DNA from: Vagococcus proximus
GTDB lineage: Bacteria; Bacillota; Bacilli; Lactobacillales; Vagococcaceae
Reading direction: 5' to 3'
NCBI RefSeq assembly: GCF_029143285.1
Contig: NZ_JAPDSH010000003.1
Span: forward strand, 186,001-250,000
Length of the DNA stretch: 64,000 nt
Positions 35,272 to 46,807 of the stretch are shown piece after piece; positions within the stretch are counted from its first letter, which is position 1; the number at the start of each line of letters is the position of its first letter. The notes under the pieces were generated by a model that ran no database searches, was not told the origin of the DNA, and worked only from the letters and a program-made list of their open reading frames with translations. A program made the position numbers and the translations under genes.

Positions 35272-36146
35272 TAGCTGTCACCTACTTTCTGACTTTCTGA
35301 CAGCTGTTTCGTTAACACAACAGCCAATTCCTTTGTAGTCAAAGGTAACGTTTCAAACTTAAACCCTTTTTCTTTTAATTTTAAAGAAAATTCTGTTGCG
35401 GTTGGAACGCCCAATTGTTTTTCACGTAACCAATCTACATCAGAGAAGACAGACTTAGGTTCACCCTTTTTGACAACAGTTCCTTTTTCCAAAACAACAA
35501 CATAATTAGCATAATTGACAACGTCATCCATAACATGTGTCACTAATACAACGGTAATTCCTTTTTCCTTATGTAAACGATCAAACATTTCAAGCATCTC
35601 AAGCCTACCTTGAGGATCTAATCCTGCAGTAGGTTCATCTAAGACTAATACAGAAGGTTCCATCGCTAAAACACCTGCGATTGCTACACGCCTCATTTGT
35701 CCACCAGACAATTCAAAGGGAGACTTGTCCTTATATGTCTCATCCAGACCCACAAGCTCTAAAACCTCGTCTACAACCTTCTCACATGCCTCTTCACTTA
35801 CACCAAAGTTTTTAGGGCCAAATGAAATATCCTTAGCAACTGTTTCTTCAAACAACTGTGCTTCAGGAAACTGAAAAACAATCCCTACCTCTTTACGAAT
35901 TGGCTTTAGATTTTTATTATTAGTTTCATTTGTTATAACTCTGTCACCAATAGTAACTTGCCCGTCCGTTGGTTTAACTAAAGCATTCAAATGCTGTAAT
36001 AAAGTAGACTTACCACTTCCTGTATGACCGACAATAGCAGTATAACTGCCTTCTATAATATCTAAATTAATATCATATAATGCTTTATATTCAAAAGGGG
36101 TATGCGGCTGATAGGTATAAGCTACTTTTTCAAACTTGATGTCCAT
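35271..36146 (-). CDS. ecfA2: ECF transporter ATPase EcfA2
   Basis: One of the two unequal ATPases of the shared energising module. Walker [11 protein letters not shown]-loop [13 protein letters not shown], signature [13 protein letters not shown], Walker [15 protein letters not shown]-loop [10 protein letters not shown] chose the ATG at 36146 ([12 protein letters not shown], 291 aa); an in-frame TTG at 36152 is possible. The start lies inside the 3' end of ecfA1, so the pair is translationally coupled, which suits a 1:1 heterodimer. Confidence 0.95.
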   Translation of the reverse strand: MDIKFEKVAYTYQPHTPFEYKALYDINLDIIEGSYTAIVGHTGSGKSTLLQHLNALVKPTDGQVTIGDRVITNETNNKNLKPIRKEVGIVFQFPEAQLFEETVAKDISFGPKNFGVSEEACEKVVDEVLELVGLDETYKDKSPFELSGGQMRRVAIAGVLAMEPSVLVLDEPTAGLDPQGRLEMLEMFDRLHKEKGITVVLVTHVMDDVVNYANYVVVLEKGTVVKKGEPKSVFSDVDWLREKQLGVPTATEFSLKLKEKGFKFETLPLTTKELAVVLTKQLSESQKVGDS

Positions 36147-36961
36147 AACCAATCCACCATCCTTTCGTCAGTCATATAGTTCTTCGGAACCTCTAAACCA
36201 AATCCTTTAAGTTCCTTCTTCAATTTTTCTGGAAATGGAACATCTAAGCCCATGCTCACTAATTTATCACCCGCTGCAAATATTTCTTCTGGAGTGCCTT
36301 CTTGTATCATTTCACCTTTTTTCATGACTAATACTCTATTAGCATGGGCAGCCTCATCAATATCATGTGTAATAGAAATAACCGTCAGATTCTTTTCTTC
36401 TTTTAATTGTTTGATAGTCGAAATAACCTCTAACCTGCCCTTAGGATCTAACATACTGGTAGCTTCATCTAGTATAATAACATCTGGTCTTAAAGCAACA
36501 ACACCTGCAATTGCTACACGTTGCTTTTGCCCACCAGATAATCGTGCGGGTTCTTTTGTTTTAAATTCAGTCATCCTCACCCTATCTAAAGCATCAGAAA
36601 CTCTAACCAACATATCTTCACGAGGTACTCCTTGATTTTCCAAACCAAATGCAACATCATCTTCAACAGTTGAACCTACAAATTGATTATCAGGATTTTG
36701 AAAAACCATCCCAACACGTTTTCTAATATCCCAAACAGCTTCTTCCGATAAAGGGACCTCTCCTACAGTGACTTCACCACTACTAGGTAATATTAGACCA
36801 TTAATTGTCTTTGCTAAAGTTGATTTTCCAGAACCATTATGACCAATAATAGCTATCCATTCTCCTTCATAAATATCAAAAGAAACATTATCTAAAGCAA
36901 GACTCTCATCCTCTTCTTGATAGCTAAAACAAACATTTTTCAATTCTATGATTGGTTTCAT
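36122..36961 (-). CDS. ecfA1: ECF transporter ATPase EcfA1
   Basis: First ATPase of the ECF module, 279 aa. Walker [11 protein letters not shown]-loop [21 protein letters not shown], signature [13 protein letters not shown], Walker [15 protein letters not shown]-loop SITHDIDEA. The open frame reaches 37018 but the ATG at 36961, after GAGAGGTAAC, gives the standard [14 protein letters not shown]. It follows rplQ in the same direction, separated by a 378-bp non-coding stretch that includes the L17 downstream element. Confidence 0.96.
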   Translation of the reverse strand: MKPIIELKNVCFSYQEEDESLALDNVSFDIYEGEWIAIIGHNGSGKSTLAKTINGLILPSSGEVTVGEVPLSEEAVWDIRKRVGMVFQNPDNQFVGSTVEDDVAFGLENQGVPREDMLVRVSDALDRVRMTEFKTKEPARLSGGQKQRVAIAGVVALRPDVIILDEATSMLDPKGRLEVISTIKQLKEEKNLTVISITHDIDEAAHANRVLVMKKGEMIQEGTPEEIFAAGDKLVSMGLDVPFPEKLKKELKGFGLEVPKNYMTDERMVDWLWTSSLKK

Positions 36962-36988
36962 CTCGTTACCTCTCTTAACCAGATTTCT

Positions 36989-37033
36989 AAAAAATAAATA
37001 AAAAAATAAAGCTAACAATATATGGTTAGCTTT
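36989..37033 (-). terminator. Terminator-like hairpin just upstream of ecfA1
   Basis: AAAGCTAAC (37008-37016) pairs with GTTAGCTTT (37025-37033); a long T-rich tract follows on the minus strand. It could end alpha-operon transcripts or attenuate ecfA1. Between it and the L17 element lies CTTGATTC-AAG-GAATCAAG (37086-37104), a perfect short inverted repeat. Confidence 0.65.
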
Positions 37034-37170
37034 TTATATACTGCACACCATACTTTAACACGTATAACAGTAACAAATAATGTACCTTGATTCAAGGAAT
37101 CAAGCCTTATTTTATTTATATATACAGATTCAAATGATTCCCTTAACTTCATTTCATTTAAAATAAAGTA

Positions 37171-37208
37171 TTTTTTTCTACTTACGACAAGTCGTAAGTA
37201 GAAAAAAA
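37171..37208. repeat. Inverted repeat with T-run first and A-run last
   Basis: Arms of 18 bp (37171-37188 and 37191-37208) around AA; with one mismatch they extend to 24 bp. The T7 tract is on the 5' side and A7 on the 3' side of each strand, so it is not a standard terminator by itself. Its T7 arm is the tract that follows the L17 element on the minus strand. Confidence 0.75.
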
Positions 37209-37321
37209 CACTTTATGATGAGTGCATACTCCCTAGTAATACAACTAGGGAGATGCCACGAGCTAGACTCGGAAGTAAACTTCCAACATCATAACACTCT
37301 AAGTGAATCATCTATAAAGTG
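37209..37321 (-). ncRNA. L17 downstream element (structured 3' UTR RNA)
   Basis: Begins 19 bp after the rplQ stop. A closing stem pairs 37209-37221 with 37308-37321 (13 bp, one bulge). Inside are four hairpins: 37222/24-37237 with 37244-37256 (4+9 bp), 37259-37262 with 37268-37271, 37271-37276 with 37279-37284, and 37295-37298 with 37302-37305. On the minus strand the closing stem is followed by T7. Known L17 downstream elements occur right after rplQ in lactic acid bacteria and Listeria, matching this site; function is unknown. Confidence 0.75.
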
Positions 37322-37339
37322 ATGGTATAGCTATTGAAT

Positions 37340-37720
37340 TTAAACTAGTTCTAAAACAACCATTTGTGCTGCATCGCCGCGACGTGGTTCTGTTTTTAAA
37401 ATACGAGTATAACCACCATTACGTTCTGCATAACGAGGTGCGATATCACTAAATAATTTTTGTAATGCAGTTTCAACTACAATACCTTCATTCTCTTCAC
37501 GAACATCAGCAACTTCGTTTCTTACGAAAGCAGCGGCTTGACGACGAGCATGTAGATCGCCACGTTTACCTAATGTAATCATTTTTTCAGCAGTAGAACG
37601 AACTTCTTTAGCACGAGCTTCAGTCGTTACGATTCTTTCGTTGATGATTAAATCAGTCGTTAAATCACGCAACATAGCTTTACGTTGGCTGCTAGTGCGT
37701 CCTAATTTACGATAACTCAC
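37340..37720 (-). CDS. rplQ: 50S ribosomal protein L17
   Basis: 126 aa bL17, near the exit tunnel of the 50S subunit. Typical [20 protein letters not shown] beginning and [25 protein letters not shown] end. The start is GTG with GGAGGG upstream, 27 bp after rpoA. Last gene of the alpha operon; a structured 3' element follows. Confidence 0.98.
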   Translation of the reverse strand: MSYRKLGRTSSQRKAMLRDLTTDLIINERIVTTEARAKEVRSTAEKMITLGKRGDLHARRQAAAFVRNEVADVREENEGIVVETALQKLFSDIAPRYAERNGGYTRILKTEPRRGDAAQMVVLELV

Positions 37721-37747
37721 GTTAGTTTCCCTCCTTTTAAGAAAGTA

Positions 37748-38686
37748 TTAATCGTCCAAACGTAATCCCAATCCTAAATCATGAAGCTTATTTTTAACTT
37801 CTTCAAGTGATTTACGACCTAAATTACGAACTTTGATCATTTCTGGTTCAGATTTATCAGTTAATTCTTGAACGGTATTAATACCGGCACGTTTCAAACA
37901 GTTGTATGAACGTACAGACAAGTCTAACTCTTCGATAGTCATTTCTAACATTTTTTCTTTTTGAGTTTCTTCTTTTTCTACCATGATTTCAGCATGTTTA
38001 GCTTCATCAGTTAAGTTAACGAAAATATCCAAATGCTCAGTTAGAATTTTAGCTGCTAGACTAATAGCCTCTTGAGGCATAATAGAACCATCTGTCCAAA
38101 CGTCTAATGTTAATTTGTCAAAATCGTCTCTACGTCCTACACGAGTGTTTTCTACTTGGTAGTTAACACGACGGATTGGAGTGTAGATAGAATCAACAGG
38201 GAGTACACCAATAGGCATATCTTCCTTTTTATTTTCATCAGCTTGAACATATCCACGACCTGGCTTAACTGTTAGACGCGCACGGAAAGTGGCACCTTCA
38301 GCAACACTACAAATATGTAAATCTTTATTCAAGATTTCAACATCGCTATCCGTTAAGATATCGCCTGCTGTTACATTTGCTGGACCTGTAATATCAATTT
38401 CAAGTGATTTTTCTTCTTCAGCATACAGTTTTAATGCTAAACCTTTAATATTTAAGATGATTTGAGTTACATCTTCTCTAACACCATCGATGGTAGAGAA
38501 TTCATGTAATACACCTTCAATTTGTAAGGTAGTAATTGCTGCACCTGGTAAAGAAGATAATAATATACGACGAAGTGAGTTACCTAAAGTTGTACCATAA
38601 CCACGTTCAAGCGGTTCGATAACAAATTTACCATAATCACGATTTTCATCAATTTTTGTAATTCTTGGTTTTTCAAATTCAATCAT
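37748..38686 (-). CDS. rpoA: DNA-directed RNA polymerase alpha subunit
   Basis: 312 aa. The N-terminal assembly domain (about 1-230) shows [22 protein letters not shown]; a linker precedes the C-terminal domain (about 250-312) with [18 protein letters not shown] and [14 protein letters not shown], which binds UP elements and activators. It sits between rpsK and rplQ, as in all Firmicutes. The 81-bp gap before it could hold an extra promoter, but none is clear. Confidence 0.98.
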   Translation of the reverse strand: MIEFEKPRITKIDENRDYGKFVIEPLERGYGTTLGNSLRRILLSSLPGAAITTLQIEGVLHEFSTIDGVREDVTQIILNIKGLALKLYAEEEKSLEIDITGPANVTAGDILTDSDVEILNKDLHICSVAEGATFRARLTVKPGRGYVQADENKKEDMPIGVLPVDSIYTPIRRVNYQVENTRVGRRDDFDKLTLDVWTDGSIMPQEAISLAAKILTEHLDIFVNLTDEAKHAEIMVEKEETQKEKMLEMTIEELDLSVRSYNCLKRAGINTVQELTDKSEPEMIKVRNLGRKSLEEVKNKLHDLGLGLRLDD

Positions 38687-38767
38687 TCTTATCTATACCC
38701 CTTTCAAAACGAAAAGTGTCTTGTTCAATGACGTTCTTAAGTTCACACTCAAAATGAAAGACTCTCA

Positions 38768-39157
38768 TTAAACACGACGGCGTTTTGGAGGGCGGCATCC
38801 ATTATGCGGAACTGGAGTGACGTCACGAATTGCTGTCACTTCTAATCCTGTTGCTTGTAATGAACGAATAGCTGCTTCACGTCCTGAACCAGGTCCTTTA
38901 ACTGTTACATCAACAGTTTTTAAACCATGTTCCATTGCAACTTTAGTTGCTGCTTCTGCTGCCATTTGAGCTGCAAAAGGAGTTGATTTTTTACTACCTC
39001 TGAAACCTAAGGCTCCAGCTGATGACCAAGAAATAGCATTTCCATGCACATCTGTAATCATAACAATTGTATTATTGAAAGTAGAATGGATATGTGCAAT
39101 TCCAGATTCAATATTCTTTTTCACACGGCGTTTTCTGCTAACTTTTTTTGCTACCAT
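38768..39157 (-). CDS. rpsK: 30S ribosomal protein S11
   Basis: 129 aa uS11 of the 30S platform. [20 protein letters not shown] and the C-terminal [16 protein letters not shown] are diagnostic; the Asn-Gly in PHNG is the site that becomes isoaspartate in E. coli S11. It lies 27 bp downstream of rpsM in the alpha operon. Confidence 0.98.
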   Translation of the reverse strand: MVAKKVSRKRRVKKNIESGIAHIHSTFNNTIVMITDVHGNAISWSSAGALGFRGSKKSTPFAAQMAAEAATKVAMEHGLKTVDVTVKGPGSGREAAIRSLQATGLEVTAIRDVTPVPHNGCRPPKRRRV

Positions 39158-39184
39158 GAAGATCTAACCTCCTTCACTTTTAAA

Positions 39185-39550
39185 TTATTTTTTCTTACCA
39201 GCGATAGAACGAGCTGGGCCTTTACGAGTTCTTGCATTGTTTTTCGTGTTTTGTCCACGTGTTGGTAAACCACGACGGTGACGGATACCACGGTATGAAC
39301 CGATTTCCATCAAACGTTTGATATTCAAGTTTGTTTCGCGACGTAAGTCACCTTCAACTTTTAATGTATCCACTTCTGCACGGATTTTATCTAATTGATC
39401 ATTCGTTAATTCACGAACACGAATATCTTCAGATACTCCAGCAGTCTCTAAGACTTTTTGCGCAGTTGTTTTTCCAATACCATAGATATATGTTAATGAA
39501 ATAACGATGCGTTTGTCACGAGGGATATCTACTCCTGCAATACGAGCCAT
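39185..39550 (-). CDS. rpsM: 30S ribosomal protein S13
   Basis: 121 aa uS13, forming bridges to the 50S subunit and touching P-site t[28 protein letters not shown] start and [15 protein letters not shown] near the basic C-terminus. It follows rpmJ by 18 bp and has a good GGAGG site. Confidence 0.98.
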   Translation of the reverse strand: MARIAGVDIPRDKRIVISLTYIYGIGKTTAQKVLETAGVSEDIRVRELTNDQLDKIRAEVDTLKVEGDLRRETNLNIKRLMEIGSYRGIRHRRGLPTRGQNTKNNARTRKGPARSIAGKKK

Positions 39551-39568
39551 TTATGCTACACCTCCTAA

Positions 39569-39933
<365 letters not shown>

Positions 39934-40022
39934 ACATAGTACCTCCTTATACTTGTTTCGCATTTTCACACGATAGAATCGGTGGAATTCATCATTCACA
40001 CCTAAAACACCTCAACCTAATT

Positions 40023-40031
40023 ATTATAGCA
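40023..40031 (-). promoter_or_regulatory. Extended -10 promoter upstream of infA
   Basis: Minus strand TGC-TATAAT: a perfect -10 hexamer (40023-40028) with the TGn extension but no good -35. It lies in the 205-bp gap between adk and infA, whose adk-proximal part shows nothing else. Confidence 0.6.
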
Positions 40032-40138
40032 TAAGTTTCAGCTGTTTAAAAGTTAGCTGAGAGATTTTAGATCTAATCTTAAGACTAGAGCAAACAATTA
40101 TGTCACAAGAATAATAGATACTCTCTAAGCTTAGAATA

Positions 40139-40813
<675 letters not shown>

Positions 40814-40846
40814 TCAGTGCTGAGGAAAAACCTCAACACAAATCTC

Positions 40847-42151
40847 TTACTTGACGATAAATCCAGTATACTGACGTTTCATTAGTAAACCTTCTAATTG
40901 TTTAGTTGTTTCAAGTGCAACACCTATTGCAATCAAAAGACTAGTCCCACCTAAACCTATTGATTTAGGTAAATCCCAAACATTTTGAGCAACAATTGGA
41001 AGAATCGCTACAGCAGCAAGGAAAATAGATCCTACTGTGCTAAGACGTAATAATAGAGAAGAAATATATTCTTCCGTCCCTTTACCAGGTCTAACACTTG
41101 GAATGTAACTTCCTTGTTTTTGTAAGTTTTCTGCCACTTTTTCAGGGTTAACTTGTACAAACGCATAAAAGAAAGTAAATGCAACGATTAGTACAGTATA
41201 GAATATTCCACCAGGAATGGTTGAATAATTAAATAATTGAGACAACACTTTAAACCATTGTTGATCTCCTTTAGTGCTTGCAAATAATTGCATAATAGCA
41301 CTTGGTGTTGAGATAAGTGAACTAGCAAAGATTACTGGAATAACTCCAGCTGCATTTACTTTTAACGGTAAATAGCTACTTTGAGGTGCACCTGCAACAC
41401 GCTTTGTATATTGAATAGATATTTTACGTTCAGCTTGTTGAACATAAGTAACAAATGTAACTATCAAAAGAATTGATACAAGTAATGCAATAATAAACAA
41501 TACAGATTTCCAAATATCTGATTTATCGACATTTACAAAATAATCTTCATAAATACCTTTAATACCAGATGGTAATCTAGAAATGATACCTGCAAAGATA
41601 ATCATTGATACTCCATTACCAATACCCTTATCAGTTATTTGTTCACCCATCCAAGTAACAAACATTGTTCCTGCTGTTAAAATAATACCAATTGTAATGA
41701 AAGTCATAGCATTTGGCTTTTCAACAAAATTAAAACCTGACGCACTAAACTGATTGAAACCAGCAGTTATAGCAATAGATTGGATAAATCCAAGAACTAA
41801 TGTTAAATAACGTGTAGCTTGATTCAATTTACGACGACCGACCTCACCTTGTTTAGACCACTCTACAAATCTCGGTACAATGTCCATTTGTAACAGCTGA
41901 ATGACAATAGAAGCTGTAATATATGGAGAAACACCCATTGCGAACAACGAGAAATTTTCCATAGCACTACCACTTACCGTATTCATCATCGTGAACAACG
42001 GATTCTCACTTAATTTTGCTAAAGCACGTGCATCTACACCTGGAACGGTGATATGGGCACCTACTCTAAAAGCAAGTAAGATGAATAATGTGAAAAAAAT
42101 CTTCTTTCGAATATCTTTAACCTTAAAACCATCTTTCAATAGTCCTAACAT
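40847..42151 (-). CDS. secY: Preprotein translocase subunit SecY
   Basis: Channel-forming subunit of the Sec translocon, 434 aa with ten hydrophobic helices. Begins [22 protein letters not shown]; the plug-region pattern GSAMENFSLFAMGVSPYITASI and the cytoplasmic loop VQQAERKISIQYTKR are typical. Its ATG overlaps the rplO stop (TAATG), giving translational coupling. Confidence 0.98.
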   Translation of the reverse strand: MLGLLKDGFKVKDIRKKIFFTLFILLAFRVGAHITVPGVDARALAKLSENPLFTMMNTVSGSAMENFSLFAMGVSPYITASIVIQLLQMDIVPRFVEWSKQGEVGRRKLNQATRYLTLVLGFIQSIAITAGFNQFSASGFNFVEKPNAMTFITIGIILTAGTMFVTWMGEQITDKGIGNGVSMIIFAGIISRLPSGIKGIYEDYFVNVDKSDIWKSVLFIIALLVSILLIVTFVTYVQQAERKISIQYTKRVAGAPQSSYLPLKVNAAGVIPVIFASSLISTPSAIMQLFASTKGDQQWFKVLSQLFNYSTIPGGIFYTVLIVAFTFFYAFVQVNPEKVAENLQKQGSYIPSVRPGKGTEEYISSLLLRLSTVGSIFLAAVAILPIVAQNVWDLPKSIGLGGTSLLIAIGVALETTKQLEGLLMKRQYTGFIVK

Positions 42152-42591
42152 TAGATCACCTCGATTGAACCACCGGCAGCTTCAATAGCAGCTTGTGCAG
42201 ACTTAGAGCATTTAGCAGCTTTCACTGTTAATTTCTTAGTCAATTCACCTTTAGCTAATACTTTAATACCTGCTTTTTCATCTTTGATAATTCCAGATTC
42301 AACAAGTAATGCTGGTGTTACTTCTGTTCCATCTTCGAATTTGTTTAATGTGTCTAAGTTGACAATTGCAAATTCTTTACGGTTAATGTTTGTAAAGCCG
42401 CGTTTTGGTAAACGTTGGAATAACGGTGTTTGACCACCCTCAAATCCTAAACGTACGCCACCACCTGAACGAGATTTTTGACCTTTTTGTCCACGTCCTG
42501 CTGTTTTACCATTACCAGATGAAGTTCCGCGACCTACGCGATTACGTACGTGTCTTGAACCTTCTGAAGGTTTTAACTCATGAAGTTTCAT
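42151..42591 (-). CDS. rplO: 50S ribosomal protein L15
   Basis: 146 aa uL15. [21 protein letters not shown] beginning, the Gly/Arg/Lys-rich [19 protein letters not shown] extension and [18 protein letters not shown] are all diagnostic. It lies between rpmD and secY, and its stop overlaps the secY start. Confidence 0.98.
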   Translation of the reverse strand: MKLHELKPSEGSRHVRNRVGRGTSSGNGKTAGRGQKGQKSRSGGGVRLGFEGGQTPLFQRLPKRGFTNINRKEFAIVNLDTLNKFEDGTEVTPALLVESGIIKDEKAGIKVLAKGELTKKLTVKAAKCSKSAQAAIEAAGGSIEVI

Positions 42592-42627
42592 TTATTTGGC
42601 ACCTCCTCTTTTAGTAATTCAAAAAAA

Positions 42628-42807
42628 TTAAACTTCTTCAACGTCCACTAAATGTGAAACAGTATTGATCATACCTTTAATTGCAACATTATCAGGCTTA
42701 ACCACTGAGCTGTTAGTTTTTTTCAAACCTAAAGCTTTAACTGTATCTTTTTGGTTTTGAGGACGTCCGATAACGCTACGTTTTAAAGTAATTTTTAAAT
42801 CAGCCAT
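42628..42807 (-). CDS. rpmD: 50S ribosomal protein L30
   Basis: 59-aa uL30 read directly: begins [19 protein letters not shown] and ends HLVDVEEV, with [15 protein letters not shown] in the middle. It lies between rpsE and rplO with a GGGGG-type site before the ATG. Normal length for bacterial L30. Confidence 0.96.
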   Translation of the reverse strand: MADLKITLKRSVIGRPQNQKDTVKALGLKKTNSSVVKPDNVAIKGMINTVSHLVDVEEV

Positions 42808-42820
42808 TATTATGTCCCCC

Positions 42821-43321
42821 TTATCCTAAAATTTCTTCTACAGTTTTACCACGTAATTCAGCAACTTCTTCAGCACGTTTTAAACGAGCCAAACCTTCTA
42901 CAGTTGCACGAATCACATTGATAGGTGTGTTAGAACCTAATGATTTACTAGTTACGTCAGCTACACCAGCTAATTCTAATACAGAACGAACTGGACCACC
43001 AGCGGCAACCCCAGCACCGGGAACAGCAGGTTTCATCATGATACGTCCACCGCTATAACTTCCGATTACTTCATGAGGGATTGTTGAACCAACCATTGGT
43101 ACTTCAATTAAGTTTTTCTTAGCATCTTCAATAGCTTTGCGGATTGCTTCTGGAACTTCTTGAGCTTTACCAGTACCAAATCCTACGTGACCGTTTCTGT
43201 CACCAACCACAACTAAAGCAGCAAAACGTAGACGACGTCCACCTTTAACAACTTTTGTTACACGGTTGATCGCAACAACGCGGTCTTCTAATTCCAAACC
43301 TTTTGGATCAATATAAACCAT
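42821..43321 (-). CDS. rpsE: 30S ribosomal protein S5
   Basis: 166 aa uS5, important for decoding accuracy and 30S assembly. [20 protein letters not shown] (double-stranded RNA-binding fold), [18 protein letters not shown], and [22 protein letters not shown] are typical. It follows rplR by 20 bp. Confidence 0.98.
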   Translation of the reverse strand: MVYIDPKGLELEDRVVAINRVTKVVKGGRRLRFAALVVVGDRNGHVGFGTGKAQEVPEAIRKAIEDAKKNLIEVPMVGSTIPHEVIGSYSGGRIMMKPAVPGAGVAAGGPVRSVLELAGVADVTSKSLGSNTPINVIRATVEGLARLKRAEEVAELRGKTVEEILG

Positions 43322-43341
43322 GAATGGTGTTCCTCCTTCTA

Positions 43342-43698
43342 CTAAAATTCAAGTCCGTTTTCACGCGCTGCTTCTGCTAATGCTGCAACACGTCCGTGAT
43401 ATAAGTATCCACCACGGTCGAAAACTACTTCTTTAATTCCTTTTTCAGTTGCTTTTTTAGCGATTGAACCGCCAACAGCTGAAGCTAATTCCGTTTTGTT
43501 TCCACCTGAAATATCTTTATCTAAGGTAGAGGCACTTGCTAGCGTCACACCCGCTACGTCATCAATTAATTGCGCGTAGATGTTTTTGTTAGAACGAAAA
43601 ACGTTCAAGCGTGGGCACTCAGCAGTACCAGAGATTTTCGCACGTACGCGACCATGTCTTTTTAAGCGTACTTTATTTTTATCTGGTTTTGAAATCAC
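43342..43698 (-). CDS. rplR: 50S ribosomal protein L18
   Basis: 118 aa uL18, which binds 5S r[23 protein letters not shown] start, [19 protein letters not shown] middle, and [23 protein letters not shown] end. The frame could begin at a GTG at 43707, but that GTG is within the AGAGGTG ribosome-binding site; the GTG at 43698 fits spacing and family length. Confidence 0.97.
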   Translation of the reverse strand: MISKPDKNKVRLKRHGRVRAKISGTAECPRLNVFRSNKNIYAQLIDDVAGVTLASASTLDKDISGGNKTELASAVGGSIAKKATEKGIKEVVFDRGGYLYHGRVAALAEAARENGLEF

Positions 43699-43786
43699 AA
43701 TTGTCACCTCTTAATATAATGTATAAATAAAGTTGATGAGGAATCTTACTTGTTTTAAACGAAGTATGATTAACCTCTATCATCTA

Positions 43787-44323
43787 TTATTTACCTGTTT
43801 TACCTTCTTTACGTCTTACAAATTCACCTTCGTAGCGAATTCCTTTACCTTTATACGGCTCAGGAGGACGTACTCCACGAATGTTAGCTGCTAATTCGCC
43901 AACGTGTTCTTTGTTAGCACCTTTAACAATAACTTTAGTGTTTGCAGGAACTTCAATTGTTACGCCTTCTGGAGCAACAAACTCAACTGGATGTGAAAAT
44001 CCAACGTTAAGTACAAGTTTTGAACCTTGTAATTGTGCACGGTAACCAACCCCGATAAGTTCTAAAGCTTTTTCAAACCCTTCACTTACACCAACAACCA
44101 TGTTGTTGAAGTTGGCACGCATTGTTCCGTGTAATGCACGGTTTTCTTTATTGTCGTTCGGACGAGCAAATGTCACTTCGTTACCTTCGATGTTCATAGT
44201 AATGTTACTTACAAAAGTACGAGTTAATTCACCTTTAGGCCCTTTAACTGTTACGTCATTTCCATTTTGTGTTACTGTAACACCTGCAGGAATAATGACT
44301 ACTTTATTACCAATACGGCTCAC
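43787..44323 (-). CDS. rplF: 50S ribosomal protein L6
   Basis: 178 aa uL6, near the factor-binding site. [16 protein letters not shown] beginning and the conserved [24 protein letters not shown] end; two repeated alpha/beta domains. It lies between rpsH (29 bp upstream) and rplR (88 bp downstream). Confidence 0.98.
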   Translation of the reverse strand: MSRIGNKVVIIPAGVTVTQNGNDVTVKGPKGELTRTFVSNITMNIEGNEVTFARPNDNKENRALHGTMRANFNNMVVGVSEGFEKALELIGVGYRAQLQGSKLVLNVGFSHPVEFVAPEGVTIEVPANTKVIVKGANKEHVGELAANIRGVRPPEPYKGKGIRYEGEFVRRKEGKTGK

Positions 44324-44352
44324 TCAAGACACCTCCTTCTAATTTGTTTCAA

Positions 44353-44751
44353 TTACCACACGTATGCGATAACTTCTCCACCAATATTACGTTCTCTTGC
44401 TTCTTTGTCAGTAATAACACCTTCAGAAGTTGAGATGATAGCGATACCTAAACCATTTAAAACTTTAGGTACTTCATCAGCTTTAACATAAGCACGTAAA
44501 CCTGGTTTAGAGATACGTTTTAAGTTTGTGATAACACGCTCTTCATTTTTACCGTATTTCAAGAATACGCGAATGATGCCTTGTTTATCATCTTCAATTT
44601 TTTCTACGTCGCGAATGAAACCTTCACGTTTCAAGATTTCAGCGATATCAAATTTAATTTTTGAAGCAGGCACTTCTAACATTTCATGCTTAACCATGTT
44701 GGCATTACGCACGCGAGTTAGAAAATCTGCGATTGGATCTGTCATGACCAT
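44353..44751 (-). CDS. rpsH: 30S ribosomal protein S8
   Basis: 132 aa uS8, a primary 16S rRNA binder. [21 protein letters not shown] beginning and the C-terminal [20 protein letters not shown] signature. In many bacteria S8 is the translational regulator of the spc operon, but no such site is evident here. Confidence 0.98.
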   Translation of the reverse strand: MVMTDPIADFLTRVRNANMVKHEMLEVPASKIKFDIAEILKREGFIRDVEKIEDDKQGIIRVFLKYGKNEERVITNLKRISKPGLRAYVKADEVPKVLNGLGIAIISTSEGVITDKEARERNIGGEVIAYVW

Positions 44752-44784
44752 TGAACTATTTACCTCCTTTATGCGGGTTTTTTG

Positions 44785-44970
44785 TTACCAGCTAGCTTTC
44801 TTCACGCCGGGAATTTGTCCTTTATAGGCAAGTTCGCGGAAGCAAATACGGCAAAGTTTAAATTTACGATAAACTGAATGTGGACGGCCACAACGTTCGC
44901 AACGTGTATAAGCTTGTGTTGAGAATTTTGCTGGACGTTTGTTTTTAGCAATCATTGATTTTTTAGCCAA
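44785..44970 (-). CDS. rpsN: 30S ribosomal protein S14, zinc-binding type
   Basis: 61 aa uS14 of the short C+ type (type Z), with [21 protein letters not shown] carrying two C-x2-C pairs for zinc. Begins [12 protein letters not shown] and ends [12 protein letters not shown]. In Bacilli this form is replaced under zinc starvation by a longer zinc-free paralogue, which is not in the window. It lies between rplE and rpsH. Confidence 0.98.
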   Translation of the reverse strand: MAKKSMIAKNKRPAKFSTQAYTRCERCGRPHSVYRKFKLCRICFRELAYKGQIPGVKKASW

Positions 44971-44988
44971 GTAGTTCGCCTCCTTTAA

Positions 44989-45528
44989 TTATTTTTGGAA
45001 TGGCATTCCAAGTTGAGTTAATAATTCACGTGATTCTTCATCTGTGTTAGCAGTTGTAACAACAACGATGTCCATACCACGTACTTTATCTACCAAATCG
45101 TAATCGATTTCTGGGAAGATTAATTGTTCTTTAACACCCATAGTATAGTTACCACGGCCATCAAATGACTTATTACTTACACCATGGAAGTCACGTACAC
45201 GAGGTAGAGAAACTGTTACTAGTTTGTCTAAGAATTCGTACATTCTTTCGCCACGTAAAGTTACTTTACAGCCGATAGGCATACCTTCACGTAGACGGAA
45301 ACCAGCGATAGATTTTCTAGCTTTTGTAATTACTGGTTTTTGACCAGAAATTTTAGTTAACTCTTCTACGGCTTTATCTAAGTTTTTAACGTTAGTTACA
45401 GCATCACCAACACCCATGTTGATAACAATCTTTTCAACTTTTGGTGTTTGCATAACTGATGTGTAATTAAATTTCTCCATTAATGACGGAGTGATTTCTT
45501 TAACATATTTTTCTTTTAGGCGGTTCAT
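44989..45528 (-). CDS. rplE: 50S ribosomal protein L5
   Basis: 179 aa uL5, binds 5S rRNA in the central protuberance. Typical [37 protein letters not shown] and the [14 protein letters not shown] end. It follows rplX by 27 bp. Confidence 0.98.
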   Translation of the reverse strand: MNRLKEKYVKEITPSLMEKFNYTSVMQTPKVEKIVINMGVGDAVTNVKNLDKAVEELTKISGQKPVITKARKSIAGFRLREGMPIGCKVTLRGERMYEFLDKLVTVSLPRVRDFHGVSNKSFDGRGNYTMGVKEQLIFPEIDYDLVDKVRGMDIVVVTTANTDEESRELLTQLGMPFQK

Positions 45529-45555
45529 TCTGTAGGTCCCTCCTTCCGTTCTTTA

Positions 45556-45867
45556 CTACTTATCTAATACTTCACCTGTGCGCTTAGAAACACGTACTTT
45601 TTTACCATCGATCTCTTTATAACCTACTCTTGTTGGTTCTCCGTTTGATGGGTCAATGACCATCACGTTAGAAACATGAATAGATGCTTCTGTTTCGACG
45701 ATGCCTCCTTGCGGAGCTGCAGCGCTAGGCTTTTGATGTTTTTTAATCATGTTAACACCTTCAACGATAACACGATCGTTTTTAGGAAACGCAGTTAATA
45801 CTACGCCTTCTTTGTTTTTGTCTTTACCAGTGATAACTTTAACTTTATCGCCTTTTTTAACAAACAT
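45556..45867 (-). CDS. rplX: 50S ribosomal protein L24
   Basis: 103 aa uL24, an assembly initiator of the 50S subunit. KOW motif [20 protein letters not shown] near the N-terminus and KRTGEVLDK at the end. The frame opens at a GTG (45879) that is part of the AAGGAGGTG ribosome-binding site; the ATG at 45867 (MFVKKGDKV) is the fitting start. Confidence 0.97.
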   Translation of the reverse strand: MFVKKGDKVKVITGKDKNKEGVVLTAFPKNDRVIVEGVNMIKKHQKPSAAAPQGGIVETEASIHVSNVMVIDPSNGEPTRVGYKEIDGKKVRVSKRTGEVLDK

Positions 45868-45899
45868 ATTGTTTCGCACCTCCTTTTGACAAGAATTGA

Positions 45900-46268
45900 T
45901 TATAAAACTTCTGGTGCAAGTGAAATAATTTTCATGAAGTTGTCATCACGTAATTCACGAGCAACTGGTCCGAAAATACGTGTACCACGAGGACTCTTGT
46001 CGTCACGGATAATAACACAAGCATTTTCATCAAATTTGATATATGAACCGTCATTACGACGAGCTCCAGTTTTAGTTCTTACAATAACAGCTTTAACGAC
46101 TTCACCTTTTTTAACAACTCCACCTGGTGTTGCTTGTTTAACCGTAGCTACGATGATATCACCGATATTAGCTGTTTTACGTCCTGATCCGCCTAACACT
46201 TTAATTGTTAGTACTTCACGAGCACCTGAGTTATCAGCTACTCTCAAACGACTTTCTGTTTGGATCAC
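45900..46268 (-). CDS. rplN: 50S ribosomal protein L14
   Basis: 122 aa uL14, at the subunit interface. [20 protein letters not shown] beginning, [20 protein letters not shown] middle, and [19 protein letters not shown] end, all highly conserved. It lies between rpsQ and rplX. Confidence 0.98.
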   Translation of the reverse strand: MIQTESRLRVADNSGAREVLTIKVLGGSGRKTANIGDIIVATVKQATPGGVVKKGEVVKAVIVRTKTGARRNDGSYIKFDENACVIIRDDKSPRGTRIFGPVARELRDDNFMKIISLAPEVL

Positions 46269-46321
46269 TATAGTATCCTCCTTTCAGATTTTAAGCTTCA
46301 ATCTATATAGGAAAATCTCGC

Positions 46322-46594
46322 TTAGATAATAACTGCTTCTTCAACGACCTCTAATAAACGGAAACGTTTTGTAGCGGATAATGGACGAGTTTCCATAATT
46401 TTCACGATGTCTCCTGTTTTAGCAACATTGTTTTCATCATGCGCTTTGTATTTCTTTGAATATTTAACACGTTTACCATATTTTTTATGAGCGTTACGAG
46501 TTTCTACGACAACAACGATAGTTTTATCCATTTTGTCTGAAACAACGCGGCCTTGGTAAACTTTACGTTGATTTCTTTCTTGATCTTGAGTCAT
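46322..46594 (-). CDS. rpsQ: 30S ribosomal protein S17
   Basis: 90 aa uS17, an early 16S-binding OB-fold protein. [22 protein letters not shown] and [29 protein letters not shown] are typical. It follows rpmC by 24 bp. Confidence 0.98.
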   Translation of the reverse strand: MTQDQERNQRKVYQGRVVSDKMDKTIVVVVETRNAHKKYGKRVKYSKKYKAHDENNVAKTGDIVKIMETRPLSATKRFRLLEVVEEAVII

Positions 46595-46618
46595 TCGTCT
46601 AATGGCCTCCTTCCAATG

Positions 46619-46807
46619 TTACTTTTCTTGTTCACGCAACACTGTTTTAATGCGTGCAATCGATTTACGCACTTCTTGAATACGCGCAGTGTTTTCTAGC
46701 TGACCTGTAGCAAGTTGGAATCTTAAGTTGAATAATTCTTCTTTAAATTCCTTTTCTTTCTCAAGCATTTCGGCAGTGGTTAACGCTTTGATATCTTTAA
46801 CCTTCAT
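46619..46807 (-). CDS. rpmC: 50S ribosomal protein L29
   Basis: 62-aa uL29, a two-helix protein at the tunnel exit that docks trigger factor and [23 protein letters not shown] beginning and [18 protein letters not shown] are diagnostic. The ATG at 46807 lies within the last codons of rplP (11-bp overlap); a longer frame to 46831 has no family support. Confidence 0.96.
   Translation of the reverse strand: MKVKDIKALTTAEMLEKEKEFKEELFNLRFQLATGQLENTARIQEVRKSIARIKTVLREQEK

Noticed and set aside
37171-37208. Ordinary terminator of the alpha operon
   Set aside because: The T-run precedes the stem and the A-run follows it on both strands, the wrong polarity for an intrinsic terminator.
44785-44970. 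Truncated S14
   Set aside because: 61 aa is the normal length of the zinc-binding S14 type.
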